The translations under genes were made by a program, and so were the position numbers. A stretch of DNA of 64,000 nt, from positions 5,239,001 to 5,303,000 of the forward strand of contig CAHIKZ030002090.1 of NCBI GenBank assembly GCA_903632075.3, given 5' to 3'. Below, one piece after another: positions 1 to 11,616 of this stretch. Source of the stretch: Acanthosepion pharaonis (Eukaryota; Mollusca; Cephalopoda; Sepiida; Sepiidae). Below the pieces are notes generated by a model, which searched no databases, was not told the origin of the DNA, and saw nothing but the letters and a program-made list of their open reading frames with translations. Position 1 is the stretch's first letter. Each line of letters starts with the position of its first letter.

Positions 1-165
1 TCATTGGCTGCAAATTCACTTTAGCCACTGGTTCTGCACATTTACGAGCTTCTTTCTAGCTCCGATCGCGTCGGACGACCGATTTTTCATCGCGTGTGAC
101 AATATTATCCAAGAACGGTTTCTTTTCGTAGCAGTAAAAGAAATCCTCCACAGGAACACTACCTT
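1..165 (-). pseudogene. mariner-like transposase remnant, cut by window edge
   Basis: On the minus strand the stretch reads PFLDNIVTRDEKSVVRRDRS, a stop, then KEARKCAEPVAKVNLQP. This has the shape of the mariner block around the first catalytic aspartate (family pattern: IVTGDEKW, a basic stretch, then a Pro-rich AEPVAK-like run leading to HPKKV). The aspartate of the RDEK motif is present, but the tryptophan usual after DEK is replaced by Ser and there is an in-frame stop. The rest of the catalytic domain would lie beyond base 1 and cannot be seen. The copy is dead, probably an old Tc1/mariner insertion. Assignment rests on motif resemblance only. Confidence 0.55.
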
Positions 166-460
166 GTTCTGTTCCATCAAAGAATGTGACATCCACGTAT
201 TTGGAAAGGAACCTAAGTTTGTCCGAAGGACGTTGAGATATCGATTTTTAAACTCTTAGAAATATCCCAAATAAATGAATGATTTTTTTGTCGCAGTTCG
301 AGATAATATGGCGAAAGTGCAACTTTTAATCCTCCATCTTTAAGACATTCATTTAAGGTCAAAACGTCAACATCCAACAAAATCTGACCCTAGCAGCTGA
401 ACGATTAAAAGTTTCCATCTAGAACAAACGCCACTGTCAAGCTGCGGTCATTTTACATTA

Positions 461-472
461 TATATATATATT

Positions 473-553
<81 letters not shown>
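461..553. repeat. compound (AT)n-(GT)n microsatellite
   Basis: About 25 bases of alternating AT run directly into about 65 bases of perfect GT. It adjoins the 3' end of the DDE element on its right. Any reading frame through it is a dipeptide artefact. Confidence 0.95.
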
Positions 554-554
<1 letters not shown>

Positions 555-562
<8 letters not shown>

Positions 563-1545
563 TGGTTGGTATATCAAAAATACTTTTATTAATTTTGGGG
601 GCGGGTTCCTCGCACAAAAACAAAGTAAAATATCAATATAAACATATGTGCAAAAGGTCATCGTTGTACCTCAAAACAACAACTTATGACAAAATTTTCA
701 AAATGTCCTCTGCATGCTTGTAGACACGCATGCACGCGACAGATCTTTGATTGACGTACACTTTTAAATACTCCCATACTGTGTGGAAAGGTTTCGCAGG
801 CCTCCATGAAGCATTGATGAAACGTCTCTGCATTATTATTGTCTGCAGCATAAGCCAATTGTTTTAGGCGGCTCCACCGATAAAAATCCAAAGGGTGACA
901 TGCAGGCAAATGAACCGGTCCTCCACTACCTATTCATATTTCATGGTAGATGTCAGCCAGTTCATCGCGAATAATTTGTTTAAAATGTGTTGGAGTCCCA
1001 ACACGCATGAACCATATGCGTCATCGTATTAGCCGGAGTACATCCTCTAGCAGGTCTGGAAGTCTGTTCGAAATAAAGTCCCTGGACGCAGTTTCTGTAA
1101 GACGAATAGGAAGACCATATGGACCTACCAGACAAACACCTACAATTGCAGTCCACACATTAATTGTAAACTGATGCTGGTGTCTACACTGTATTGTAGA
1201 CTCCGATCCACTCCAAAATGTTGGTTGTGTAAATTTATTATTCCATCTCTTGCTTTCCATTTGCTACATCATCCGTAAACAAGATTGAAGAGACAAAAAA
1301 ATGGTTTGGCAGTTTGTGCAATAAACCATCGGTAAATGGTCTCACGTGTGGAATGATCAGAGAAGTGAAAGAACCTGCAAGCGTTGCAAATTATAAGGAC
1401 AGAGGAGCTACGACGTGCTAAAACCACTTGACGTATGATGATACCCGAATCGTCTCTGACAGCTTGTAGAATGTGTTCTTCATGGTCAGGTGTACGAGCG
1501 GATCTCGGTCTTCCTCGCTCCACAGTTTGTTGATACCACAGATCC
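555..1545 (-). pseudogene. IS630/Tc1-mariner superfamily (DDE) transposase pseudogene
   Basis: Read right to left, the minus strand gives the order expected of an IS630-like DDE transposase. An N-terminal linker (GRPRSARTPDHEEHILQAV) lies near 1520. The first-aspartate block SSILFTDDVAN is at about 1265-1290. Then comes a core block (FTINVWTAIVG, then CLVGPYGLP and LPDLLEDV) around 1040-1170, and the C-terminal end (GVFKSVRQ, then CLQACRGHFENF) at 670-770. This matches the family's usual endings in GVFE.VRQ and C...GGHFEHLL. Frames change several times and the region between the core and the C-terminus is scrambled, so it is inactive. The 3' flank from 555 to 660 recurs as a diverged copy at 52300-52390, which supports a real element end there. 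Clear terminal inverted repeats were not found. Confidence 0.75.
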
Positions 1546-1699
1546 TATCTCAGCAACGGACAGCAGCGAAGGTTGGATGATTCTGTTACTCTCGGTCTGA
1601 AAACGCGTCCGTATGTGAAAATCATATTCCTGCCATCAATGTACTTTGGGTAGATTTGTGGTTTCTCAGTTATTTTGAACACTTTGTTTTCAATATAAG

Positions 1700-2585
1700 A
1701 CATGTAAAATAGAAAGCAGGCATAATGGGTTTACCATGCTGACGCCAATAGTTTGGATGTAGGCGTTGGCATTATGATAAAATGGCGCTTTCGTGGTACA
1801 GACAAATAGTAGTTTCTGAAGACTTGCTGGTGGAATTTTTGGAGGAGTGATTGACGAGTGTTTGTAGATGCAATCACTAATTATGTTGATAGTTTCTTCA
1901 ACTGGGACGTTGGTAAAAAGATTTTCAACATGGAGCGAAGATAGTGTACTACCTGTGGGATTCGTTGCTTTTAAGATATGAAGGAATTCATTTGTTGATG
2001 CGATGGATGTGTATATAGAAATTATGTAATTGAACGTTTTTGTAGCTGGTATATAGGTTTAGGTATTTAGGATATGATAGATCGGAGAAGAAAAAATGAT
2101 TAATGGTGTTTTACATTACCATACAGATATCCTGTTTATTAATCTACGACAATATTCTTGATTTTTAAGTTACCGATATCAACGTTGTTCGCTGTGATCA
2201 GTTTATTTAAGAACGTTTTTTAACGATTCGGTGAGATTTTTCCTTACTTTAGGGAATTTTGTTGTGTCATTTAGGATAGATTTTTTGTTGTAATCTCGTC
2301 GGTTGAGTACACATTAATTACTGATTTTGTCAGCGCGTCTGATGATGACATTAGGATGTTGCGTAACTCTTTTGCAATTGATTTGAGTTTGTGAAAACAT
2401 TATCGTGTTTATTGTGTGGAGACTGGATTCCTAAACATTCGGCTTTTAGAAGATTTCTCAGATTTGGGTGCACCTTAATTAATTTTTCTGTTGTCAGATG
2501 TTGTATTGATTGGTAGAGTATTTCAATTTCGGGGGGGGCGGATAGGGTCGTATCTAGTTTGGAGGTGTCAATTTGGACCAATATT
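1700..2585 (-). pseudogene. Penelope-like element reverse transcriptase remnant
   Basis: The minus strand near 1740-1950 reads SLHVENLFTNVPVEETINII, then IPPASLQKLLFVCTTKAPFY and IQTIGVSM. These are hallmark RT blocks of Penelope-like elements: S-L-D-V-x-x-L-F-T-N-V-P with the first catalytic Asp position here His, and the region leading to the G-V-x-M-G block. Further upstream on the same strand (2200-2310) is NRRDYNKKSILNDTTKFPKV, which fits the PLE pattern D-Y...L-N-D-T-x-K-F. An N-terminal stretch at 2351-2581 (LRNLLKAE) probably belongs to the same copy. Frames are broken and the YADD box is not found. PLEs normally carry a C-terminal GIY-YIG nuclease; pieces of such domains occur elsewhere in this window (19591 and 41150). 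Confidence 0.75.
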
Positions 2586-2839
2586 CAAGAATTCTATTTA
2601 GTTGTCGGTGTGTTCGTTATTGGACATCTTTAGAATGTTACATTTAACTTTGGGTGGTACAATCTTTTCATTGTTTATGTTGCAGAGATTTTTAGTAATA
2701 CTAAAGCCCATGTATATCAAACATGTCTCGCCTACTATCAACCTCATATTATTTAACAGTGGAAATAGAATTTTAAAAGCTTTAAAAAAAAGAAATAGAA
2801 AGCTGCTAACGCGAAATCCAGCCGCGTGCAAGAGGTGAA

Positions 2840-3065
2840 GGCTCGGAATAAACGCTCCTATTCAAAACAACATAAAAAAATCAATTACAACGTAACAGTG
2901 AAAACATGAGGAAAAAATAACAACACCAGAGACCAAAAACCCTTGAAAATTGCTAGAGAAGTGACCGAAAGCGGTTGGGACAATGAAAACTAAGGGAAAT
3001 TTGTGTACTCAATTACTCCTACAAAGCACAGCCATATTTAATGAAAGATGTTTGAATGAAAGTTC
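2840..3065. other. unassigned AT-rich spacer
   Basis: Nothing recognisable on either strand. The text at 2840-2990 is A-rich and may be a decayed PLE flank. Confidence 0.3.
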
Positions 3066-3073
3066 GCTGCTCA

Positions 3074-3490
<417 letters not shown>

Positions 3491-3499
3491 CGTATTTTC

Positions 3500-4055
3500 T
3501 TTTTAATAACATATTTACCAATATTCATTTACACTATTTACATGCAGACTATTGTCTTCATATTTGTAGTTGCTAACTGTCTGTTCTATCTAGCTGTCTA
3601 TTTATCAATATATATAGGGACAATTAGGAAAATCTTATAAATTTACCATGTTTCGCATATATTTTATCTTCATAATGAAGTATGGAGGAGAAACTAAAAT
3701 TATGGTGTTTTTTTTTATTTTTGTGTTGTCTTTCACATGTTAAGCAGACCTCACTTGCCTTTCGGTAAACGTCTATAATTTATATATGTTTATCAGAATT
3801 TTAATTATTCTACGAGGGTTTCGTTTGATAATATGTGTGTGTCTGTGAGCGAGAGAGGGAGGGAGAGGGAGAGAAAAGTATACCTGCCTTGTCAAAATTC
3901 AGTCATAAGTTCAAAAAAACCTACAGCATTCGTAATAAGCATTATTGTCGTCTGACATTTCATATTACTATAAGTTATTCAAACGGACCCACCCAGCCAA
4001 AATTTATGGAATTACCTAAGTAAATCAAAATAGCCTGTTTTATTAGATTTTCTTA
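3500..4055. other. unassigned spacer
   Basis: About 550 bases with a short GA-rich patch at 3848-3875. I see no family signature. Confidence 0.3.
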
Positions 4056-4059
4056 TACT

Positions 4060-6415
4060 TGGCGAATTTTTTTTAATAATTTCACCCCAAGAGTTGGTAG
4101 AGGAGAGATTGAGGAAAGTATAAAGAAGATAGCGATTGACGCTGCATTTAAATTTTTGAAGATTGTAGTTTTCAGGGAAGCAAGTAAACGGAAGTGTGTT
4201 CCACTGTCGAGAAGTGCGAGAAAAGATAATGTTGGAATAGAAGTGGCGGTCACATTTAACTATTTCAACAGTAAAAGGGTGGGACCTAAATGCTAATCTA
4301 GTAGTAACCTTAAATTTATGTAGTTATGGCACCAGAGAAAAAAAGCTCCTCAGAACAGTTGCCATGAAAATATTCGTAGAAAAGATAGATGGGAGCCACA
4401 TCACGCCTGTGAGAAAGTCACTAAAGTCGAAATGACAAGTCAGGATCGGTTACATTGCAGATCCTTCTTTGGATTTTGTCAAGAACCTCGAGATGAATAG
4501 CAGAAGCACCAGACCAGATATGGAAACAGTATTCAATGCACGACCGAAACGTAAATCTGTAAATGTGCAAAATGGACGTTGACCAGAAAAACCTGGCACG
4601 ACAAAATGAACCAACTTTCCTCGCACTAGATGCAGCTATTGATTCACTGTAGTTCTTCCACTTCAAGTTAGTTGAAAACGTAAGGCCAAGAAAGAGCAGC
4701 GAGACGCTCTCCAAGGGACAAGCATCAGTCACTCTGAGGGTTGGCAGAGAAGTTTCTCTATTGTGGTTAAATGAGAACAGTTTGGTTTTGGAGATATTTT
4801 CTGTCCCAGTTAACTAGTGATAAGAGGTCCTTTTCAAGGACAGCGGCCAGGTTAACTTTGTCATCTCTGACAGATTTGCTATTGAGACAGGAGTAAATGG
4901 GGGTGTCATCTGCATAAATGCATACTTGGGAACTGATAACATCAGGAAGATCATTGATGAAGATCAAAAACAACGAAGGACCCAGGATAGAGGCCTGGGG
5001 GCACCCGCGTTTGTATGAAAAGATCTGGAAGTGAGCACGTTCAGAACGACCTTCATTTCATGATTTGATAGGAATGATTGGATGAATTCAAGTGTAGCTC
5101 TGAAGCTTGCGTAGAAGACCAGCATGCCAAACCCTGTCAAACGCTTTTCAGATATCTAGATCCACAACTCAAGCTTCGCCGTTATTATTAAGAGCTTGAT
5201 ATACGTATTCAGTGATGGCCGTAAGCACGTCAGCGGTAGACAGGACAAAACGGAAGCAATATTAGTTGTCAGTAGGTCGTGAGATGTAAGATGTTTAACT
5301 ACTTCAGCATTGATAAAAGCCTCAAATACTTTGTCGAAAAGTGGTAGGAGACTAATAGGACAATAGAGTGGTCAGAAGATTCTCCAGAGTTTTTAAAAAC
5401 GGGAACTACAGAGGGGGACTTCCAACAGCTTGGAAAACAGGGAGCATCGAAGCAATAGTTGTAGAGTTTGGAGACAACTGGAGCCAGCTCGGGAGCACAT
5501 ATCTTTAGGACGACGGCTGGGATCCCGTCACCTCCATTTGCCTTAATTTAGAAAAGATGCTCGAGACCAGTGACGGGATTATGCGCATATCACCCAGTAG
5601 GGCCTCAGTTCTACGTGCAAATCAGGTGTTGATAGTCCAAATGAGGCGAGTGTTGAGTGAGGAGAGAATTTCCAAGCAAAGCATTCATCCTTATCTGCTG
5701 TAGATGTCAGGTCTTTGGATTGATTGAATAGAGAAGGGATTGAGGAGTGGCTGTTGTTCAGCACATTCTTGCAGAGCCGCCAATAATCTCTAGAACCGAA
5801 CTTGCGATATGATATACGTTGTTTCATTCTATCAGCACAAAGTAAGTTAGCTTCATTGTGGACACGCTTGCACTCATTACGAGCAGAGACAAAGAGAAGT
5901 CGCTCTGGTACATCCAGAAGAAATGATTCCTGTGGGTTATAGTGGCCGAGTATGCAGGTGAGAACCAACGAGATGAACGCGTTTAACTTGATATTTATTT
6001 GCTGGAATGAAGATATCAGTACCAGTTTTCACCCAGGAGACTTCAGACACGCAATTTTTTTAACAGGATGATTAAAAAAGCTTTTCGAAGATAACAGAAA
6101 GATATTCTGTTGGTAGGTGGTTCTTGGCTTGTAGGGTCGGGTGCAGAACGAGATGTCTACAGACACGACCTTATGATCAGCCAAGAGGACAGACCTGCAT
6201 AGTACAATGCAAACAAGGTAAAAAAAAAAAGAGAACGAGAAGAGAAACATGTCCGTCAAGGTTACTGGGGAAACGGGTGACGAAGTCAACCATTCACGTG
6301 ACAGATTGAACGATTGAGAATCTAAGGGTTTGGATGCCATCGTGGTTAGTGACAGAGTATTTAAGCCACTTGATATGGCGGGCATTAAAGTCACTGAACA
6401 CGATTTATTTAAACA
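4060..6415 (-). mobile_element. LINE family D (jockey-like), 5'-truncated, degenerate
   Basis: A single minus-strand non-LTR retrotransposon about 2.35 kb long. Reading right to left, an endonuclease remnant includes SDFNARHIKWLKY (6360-6410) and ADHKVVSVDISF (about 6170). Next comes a connector with ARNECKRVHNEANL and FGSRDYWRL (5750-5900). RT blocks follow: GGDGIPAVVLKICAPELAPV (about 5500), the S-K/A-F-D-x-V-W-like region (about 5140), the FINDLPDVISSQV block and the YADD-type catalytic box IYADDTPIYS (about 4900). The C-terminal part includes LGLTFSTNLKW, IYRFTFRSCIEYC and IWSGASAIHLEVLDKIQRRI. The left end has a poly-T (4068-4076), which is the poly-A tail of the minus-strand copy. Stops and frameshifts are scattered, although the YADD box survives. 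Other pieces of the same family lie at 7840, 11617, 34490, 42300 and 56454. Confidence 0.85.
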
Positions 6416-6601
6416 AGTAAAAAATACTAAGTTTGCTAAATTCATTTTTATTAATTTTATTAATATACGCATTAGGAAATGATTCATACGTTTCTTTCAT
6501 GGTCAGCTCTCTGTAGCTATGGATAGAGTATAAATTCAAGTGAACATAGTATAAGGACAAAAAGAACCTGTCTATATTTCTGAGATGAGGTATTATGTAG
6601 A

Positions 6602-7110
6602 GTATTTACATTAGTCGGACTATTGTCCTCATCTTTGTCGCCATATTTGTCACAACGTTTCGGCCGTTGTACGCTCCGGCCTTCTTCAGGTGGTTGGAAT
6701 TTCGAACTGAACCCTTTATTTCGATCACTGGGGTAGACTGTTCTAGTTCCACGTGCCATGTTTGATGGATGTCAGTTACCAGTTATCTCCTGCTAATTTT
6801 CCTCCTTGAGGACACATGGCACAGTGGATAAAGGCGTTGGTTAGATCCAGTGGCAGACCCAAAGAGTGAGAGTTCAATACCCGGTTAAGGCAGTGGAGAA
6901 CTTTCAGAGGGAAAATTAGCAGGAGATAACTGACCACTATACTATTTCTCTATTCAGATCCCTATGCGGGTTATTTGTCGACAGAGTATTGTCGAGTAAG
7001 TACTATTAGTGCGAGTGATATTCGAAGGCGTCTGACACCGTACAACGGCCGAAACGTTGTGACAAATATGGCGACAAAGATGAGGACAATAGTCCGACTA
7101 ATGTAAATAC
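6602..7110. repeat. fold-back element: 71-bp arms identical in inverted orientation
   Basis: Bases 6602-6672 and 7040-7110 are reverse complements over 71 bases with no difference that I can see. Each arm carries an ACAACGGCCGAAACGTTGTG core next to ATGGCGACAAAGATGAGGAC. Just inside the left arm lies a minus-strand CCTGAAGAAGGCCGGAGCG stretch, so that strand reads CTGAAGA, a possible GGCCG/CGGCC stem, then GAAAC. This resembles the hammerhead core described for Penelope-like elements, but no stem I or cleavage site was found. Between the arms is a tRNA-derived SINE. A more diverged version of the whole structure is at 62205-62655. Confidence 0.8.
6820..6935 (+). mobile_element. tRNA-derived SINE head inside a fold-back element
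   Basis: The text GGCACAGTGGATAAAGGCGT has the shape of a Pol III A box, and GAGTTCAATACCCGG fits a B box about 40 bases downstream. It is flanked by a short inverted pair (AGTTATCTCCTGCTAATTTT at 6776 and its complement at 6912-6932). The same cassette occurs in the opposite orientation at 62435-62540. Confidence 0.6.
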
Positions 7111-7669
7111 TGGACAAAAAGAACATTAGAAAATAGATGTCTTGCAGTGAATGTTGTTTATACAGAAATTTTAGAGAGGTAAGAGTACTTCCATGATAAC
7201 TTTCCTTTTAGGACAGGTATTTGGTTAATAGGACAAATAACATTTATGTGCCGAGCTTCTCAGACTATTATTACCTCACTAGATTCTATCCACCTGAAGT
7301 TTCGTGCTAGTTACAGATAGGTTTAATAAATATCAGGACGCCATTCACTAATGGTCACTGGGTTAACCTCATAACCCAGTACAACTGTAGTGAAGTCATT
7401 CCTCACCAAGTTCCTCTAATTTTTTACCTTGTTTTGTGATATCAACGAACACTCATTGCAACTTTTGTGATGTCAACGAATACTCGTTGTCACTTTCGTA
7501 ATTCTCGTTGCAGTAGAGACTTTGTAATCGCAGATAAAAGTATTGTACGCATTTAAACAATACTGGTGTCAGACGCCTTCGAATATCACTCGCACTAATA
7601 GTACTTACTCGACAATACTCTGTCGACAAATAACCCGCATAGGGATCTGAATAGAGAAATAGTATAGTG
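6935..7669. repeat. 105-bp perfect inverted repeat (arms 6935-7039 and 7565-7669)
   Basis: The arms begin CACTATACTATTTCTC and end GGCGTCTGACACC on the plus strand. The second copy is the exact reverse complement over 105 bases. The first arm abuts the 71-bp arm at 7040 without a gap. Identity over this length implies recent duplication or gene conversion. The 455-bp interval holds no coding signal. Confidence 0.85.
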
Positions 7670-7839
7670 AATAGAGTAGAGAATAGCGGTCCGTATAGTA
7701 ATAGAGGATAGAGCAGAATAGCGATCTGAATAGTAATAGAGGATAGACTATAAATGCAAATCAATTAGACGTCACGCTACCTTCCTTATATGCGCTTCCT
7801 CTATGGTCACGTGGTCTACTTAGCATTGAAGTTACGGTT

Positions 7840-7975
7840 ACATCTAGCCATTTCAACAGTAAGATGATGAGACCTTGCCGCCAATTTAGTACTGCGCTTA
7901 AATTCGTAAAGTCTGGGTACTAAAGGGGAAAGCTCATCAGAACAGTTACCATCAAAAATTCTAATCACAGTTCAT
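7840..7975 (-). mobile_element. LINE D C-terminal fragment
   Basis: The minus strand reads FDGNCSDELFPF followed by residues equivalent to the family block G-N-C-S-D-E-L-F-S-L-V and a shifted copy of the S-H-P-F-T-V-E-M-A-R-C block. It is an isolated 135-base piece of the 3' coding end. Confidence 0.6.
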
Positions 7976-8950
7976 TACTATTGCAGCGATTTCGTTTATA
8001 ACTAGTTACCAGGCATCACAAGTTTTGTACCAGACTAAACTAAGCTTAGTGAATACTAACAGTTTCTCTAACTGTAGAATTTCTCTTACTTAGTAATATA
8101 GCATTACAGATCATCAATATAAATAAATGCGAATGTCAGTGTTTCACACTTTTTCAACTTCACTCCCAGAGGTCAGAGCCCATCATATCATACCATTTCG
8201 GAATCAGACCGACTCCGTCAGCAAATTAAAAACATTCCAGCTCAGATCTGGAGCAGCAATCCTGAAATTTGGGATTCCCAAGTTTTCATTACTGCGATTG
8301 TTTTCGGCGATTTTTTACGTCAAATTTTTTGTACGATAACAATTTTTATAACTTGTTAAAAAATTTGGAATTAGTCAAAAGTAATTCCGAAATCCAACGA
8401 AAGTCACCCAGGAAATAAAAATAATTGTTTGTACGGAAAGTAAGGACATACGCAGATCAAATTGTCTTTAAATTAAGTGGAGAGAGAAGAATTATTGTTG
8501 AACTTTTAAAAGGTGAACATAAATATTCATGCAATGCTTAAATGCAGCGATCAATTTTAAGTTCATCAAATTGCCTCGCAAAAAAAGAAATATCCGCCAA
8601 CAGAGGACCAGATTGCAATCAAAAGAGCCAAGGCTGCAGTGAGGAAAAACATCCCATGCATATGAAAACCCAGATCAAGCGGCAGTCAGGAGAGCTTCTA
8701 TTGCTGAAAATTGGGGATTCTCAAACTCCTGAACAAGTCAAGAGACCTGTACAGGAACGAGCTTAAACACCGTCCCATAGGGCGTCTTTTAAGCTAGTTA
8801 TTAATAATATAATGCTTTAGATTCACATTAAATAACCTGCTCTTATGTATTTGTAATGTGACCAGTTAATATCAGCAATATATATAGTGCAGTTCAATTT
8901 ATATTACAATGAATTATTTATACAAAAAGTAAATTAGTAAAATTAATGAG
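7976..8950. other. unassigned spacer
   Basis: About 970 bases. Two plus-strand open stretches (8127-8339 and 8542-8766) have no domain I recognise and no codon bias suggesting a gene. Confidence 0.3.
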
Positions 8951-9337
8951 AAAAATGGTGAAATCCCTTCGCTAACAAAATTTTAAAGGTGCATTAACCT
9001 ACAAATCACTCGATGAAAGTTATGATCCTTGTTTATAAAAATTACAAGCTGTATAAAGTATTTCTTAAATACACAAGTACGTTCGACTGTACATTCAGTC
9101 ATCTTCATTTCAGTCATGGAAATTATTTTGTTTTTGGTAAAATTTAGGCAGCATCCGAGACGAAAAATATAATACGAATCGAAATATGTACAATCGAAAG
9201 TACTTGCTTATTTAAGAAAAACCTTATACACCTTATAATTTAAAAAAATTTTTTTAAAAGGATCATAACATTCATCGAGTGATTAATAGGTTTCTGCATC
9301 TTTAAAGTTTTGTTAGCGAAGGGATTTCGCCATTTTA
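8951..9337. mobile_element. fold-back/MITE-like element, about 145-bp arms
   Basis: The left arm (8951-9095, starting AAATGGTGAAATCCCTTCGC) matches the reverse complement of the right arm (9186-9337) at roughly four bases in five. Conserved blocks include CCCTTCGCTAACAAAA, ATCACTCGATGAA and GTTATGATCCTT. The 90-base loop contains no ORF. It is directly followed by a 60-bp AT array. No target-site duplication is obvious. Confidence 0.75.
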
Positions 9338-9346
9338 TATCATTGA

Positions 9347-9349
<3 letters not shown>

Positions 9350-9411
<62 letters not shown>
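9350..9411. repeat. (AT)n microsatellite
   Basis: Perfect AT alternation of about 60 bases abutting the fold-back element. Confidence 0.95.
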
Positions 9412-9412
<1 letters not shown>

Positions 9413-9539
9413 TGCGCAGGTATGCAGAAAATAGAAAAAAACACGTTGGGTGCATAATCCGGAGTTCCTTAGTATTTTTGTTTTATTTTTAAGAAGACAG
9501 TGCTCCATACAGAAGTAGAGCTTTATTATAATATTTTTT

Positions 9540-9785
9540 GTTTAAAATATGATTCCTTTCATACATAAGAGTTCTCATGTTCAAAAAAACGAGAGCCGAA
9601 ACCATCCAAATAATTATTAAAATTAAGTTGAATTGAGGTGTTTAGTCCTGTTTTCATCTTCAAGTTGAAATTTTAGGAATAACCTATTTAGGTTATTCCT
9701 AAAAATTTCGCTTGAAGATGAAACGGCACTAAACTCTCGTTTTTGAAACGTAAGAACTCTTATGTAGCGAAGGAATCATATTTTT

Positions 9786-9795
<10 letters not shown>
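9540..9795. mobile_element. palindromic fold-back element with GAAGATGAAAC motif
   Basis: The structure is centred near 9687, where GGAATAACC and GGTTATTCC face each other across seven bases. Arms extend to ATGATTCCTTTC at 9550 and its complement near 9772. The left arm has about 50 extra bases (9610-9650) absent from the right. Both arms carry CTTGAAGATGAAA(C), a motif that resembles Penelope-type terminal sequences. No ORF is present. Confidence 0.75.

Positions 9796-9846
<51 letters not shown>
9786..9846. repeat. (AT)n microsatellite
   Basis: Perfect AT tract between the palindrome and a tRNA-like SINE fragment. Confidence 0.95.
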
Positions 9847-9847
<1 letters not shown>

Positions 9848-9850
<3 letters not shown>

Positions 9851-10020
9851 TAGCTCAGTAGATACGGCTCTTGGTTGGTAGGCAGTTTAGGGAAGGACTA
9901 GTTTCAATTCAAAAGGAAATTATTCCATTATCTTAACGAAGAAGTTAAGGCAATTCACAGACGGTAAAGAAAAAGTATCTGTGAAGGGTCACGATCACCT
10001 ACATCCTAAAGGGATTTAAA
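9848..10020 (+). mobile_element. tRNA-derived SINE fragment
   Basis: TAGCTCAGTAGATACGGCTC resembles an A box and D arm, and AGTTTCAATTCAAAAG a degenerate B box, spaced as in a tRNA. The tail (GGTCACGATCACCTACATCC) differs from the main SINE family of this window, so this is a separate family. Confidence 0.5.
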
Positions 10021-10160
10021 AAATATGTAAATATTCATCACTGAAAAGACATTGTCAATAAATCCGTTTGGTAAATAAATATATTTGGCTTACCATAACA
10101 GGGACGCGTATAGACCGCACGATTCTAGCGACCAGGGGTGCGTATGTGCGTGTGCCCGCG

Positions 10161-10165
<5 letters not shown>

Positions 10166-10229
<64 letters not shown>
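10166..10229. repeat. (GT)n microsatellite
   Basis: About 64 bases of GT, flanked by GC-alternating text (GCACGCGCG and ACGCGAGCGCGCACGCACG at 10230-10316). The whole 150-base stretch is alternating purine-pyrimidine. Confidence 0.95.
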
Positions 10230-10231
<2 letters not shown>

Positions 10232-10497
10232 CACGCGCGTTTTGTTCGAGAGCCTTTCTACTTGAACAAAAAAACGCGCGCTTACACACAGACGCGAGCG
10301 CGCACGCACGCACGCACCCTTAAAATTTATTTCTGTGCGCTTCGCCTCTGCGAGTTCATGTCGTCGAGTGAAGTAGACATGTGAACGGAACGCACGTGGT
10401 ATAAAATTGTCTGGCGAATGCAGATAAAACTAGTTCGTGGGGAAGCGAAGCGAACACACAGACACACAATGTTCTCCGTTTGGACCGTCATTCTCAC

Positions 10498-11101
10498 TTC
10501 CTCTCTCTCTCTCTCTCTCCCCCTCTCTCTCCCTCTCTCTCTCTCAAAAGAAGAAGAAGAAGAAATTTAATACCCAGCCTCTCCATCGCCCCCTTCACTT
10601 TATTTCCTATACATTCTCTCCTAACCATGTTTGTTCTTCACTTCGCCACCACTTTCTCTCTCTAATTCATTCATTTCATCCTCCCTGTTCGCATCTTAGT
10701 CTGTCTGTATCTAAGTTTAAATGTCTCTCTCACGGTTTGTTTATATTGATCTCCCTTAGTTTATTCACATATGTCTCAGAGTTTCATACCTATCTATCTA
10801 TCTATCTATCTATCTATCTGTTTTCAATCTATGTATCTATCGATCTAAGTCTTTTTAGATCTATCTATTTTTCTATTCATGTCTATTCATATGTATTTAT
10901 CTAAGTCTTTTTAGTTCCATCTATTGATGCCTATTCATATCTATTTATCTATTTTCTATCCATTTGTTTAATTCAATCTATGGATCTATTTTTCTATTCA
11001 TGTCTATTCATATCTAAATCTTGATGAATCTATTTTTCTGTTCATGTCTGTTCATATGTATTTATCTAAGTTTTTTACTTCTATCTATCCATGTCCATCC
11101 A

Positions 11102-11158
<57 letters not shown>

Positions 11159-11495
11159 GTTTACATCTGTTTCAATCTATGTGTCTGCCTGTTCATATCT
11201 ATCGATCTAAGTCTTTTTAGATCTATCTATTTTTCTATTCATGTCTATTCATATGTATTTATTTAAATCTTTTTAGTTCTATCTATTCATGTCAATCTAT
11301 ATCTATGTCTGTTTCGATCGATCTATCTATCTATCTATCTATCTATTCATGCCTATTCAATCTGTGTATCTATCTATTCATGTTTATTCATACGTATCCA
11401 TCCAAAATTTTTAGATCTAGCTATATATCTATCTATTCATATCTATCTATATCTGTTTCAATCTATATATCCATTTATCTATTCATGTCTATTCA

Positions 11496-11534
<39 letters not shown>

Positions 11535-11600
11535 GTCTGTTTTGATCTATGTATCTATATATTCATATGTATTTATATGTATCTATCTATGTCTATCTAA
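10498..11600. repeat. CT and ATCT microsatellite field
   Basis: A CT block (10498-10545) is followed by perfect and decayed (ATCT)n runs (main ones 10791-10820, 11100-11160, 11320-11345 and 11495-11533). They are separated by degenerate spacers rich in CTATTCATGTCTATTCATAT. Spacer blocks recur (10853-10912 and 11215-11280 are near copies), so the field grew by segment duplication as well as slippage. Long open frames here translate to Leu-Ser-Ile-Tyr periodicity and are artefacts. Confidence 0.9.
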
Positions 11601-11616
11601 GTATTTGGGCCGTAGC

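Noticed and set aside
3835..4023. 62-codon plus-strand frame with a GER-repeat start
   Set aside because: The start is a GA microsatellite and the rest has no family signature.
8542..8766. 74-codon plus-strand frame
   Set aside because: No domain, no splice or promoter context, composition like the spacer; treated as chance.
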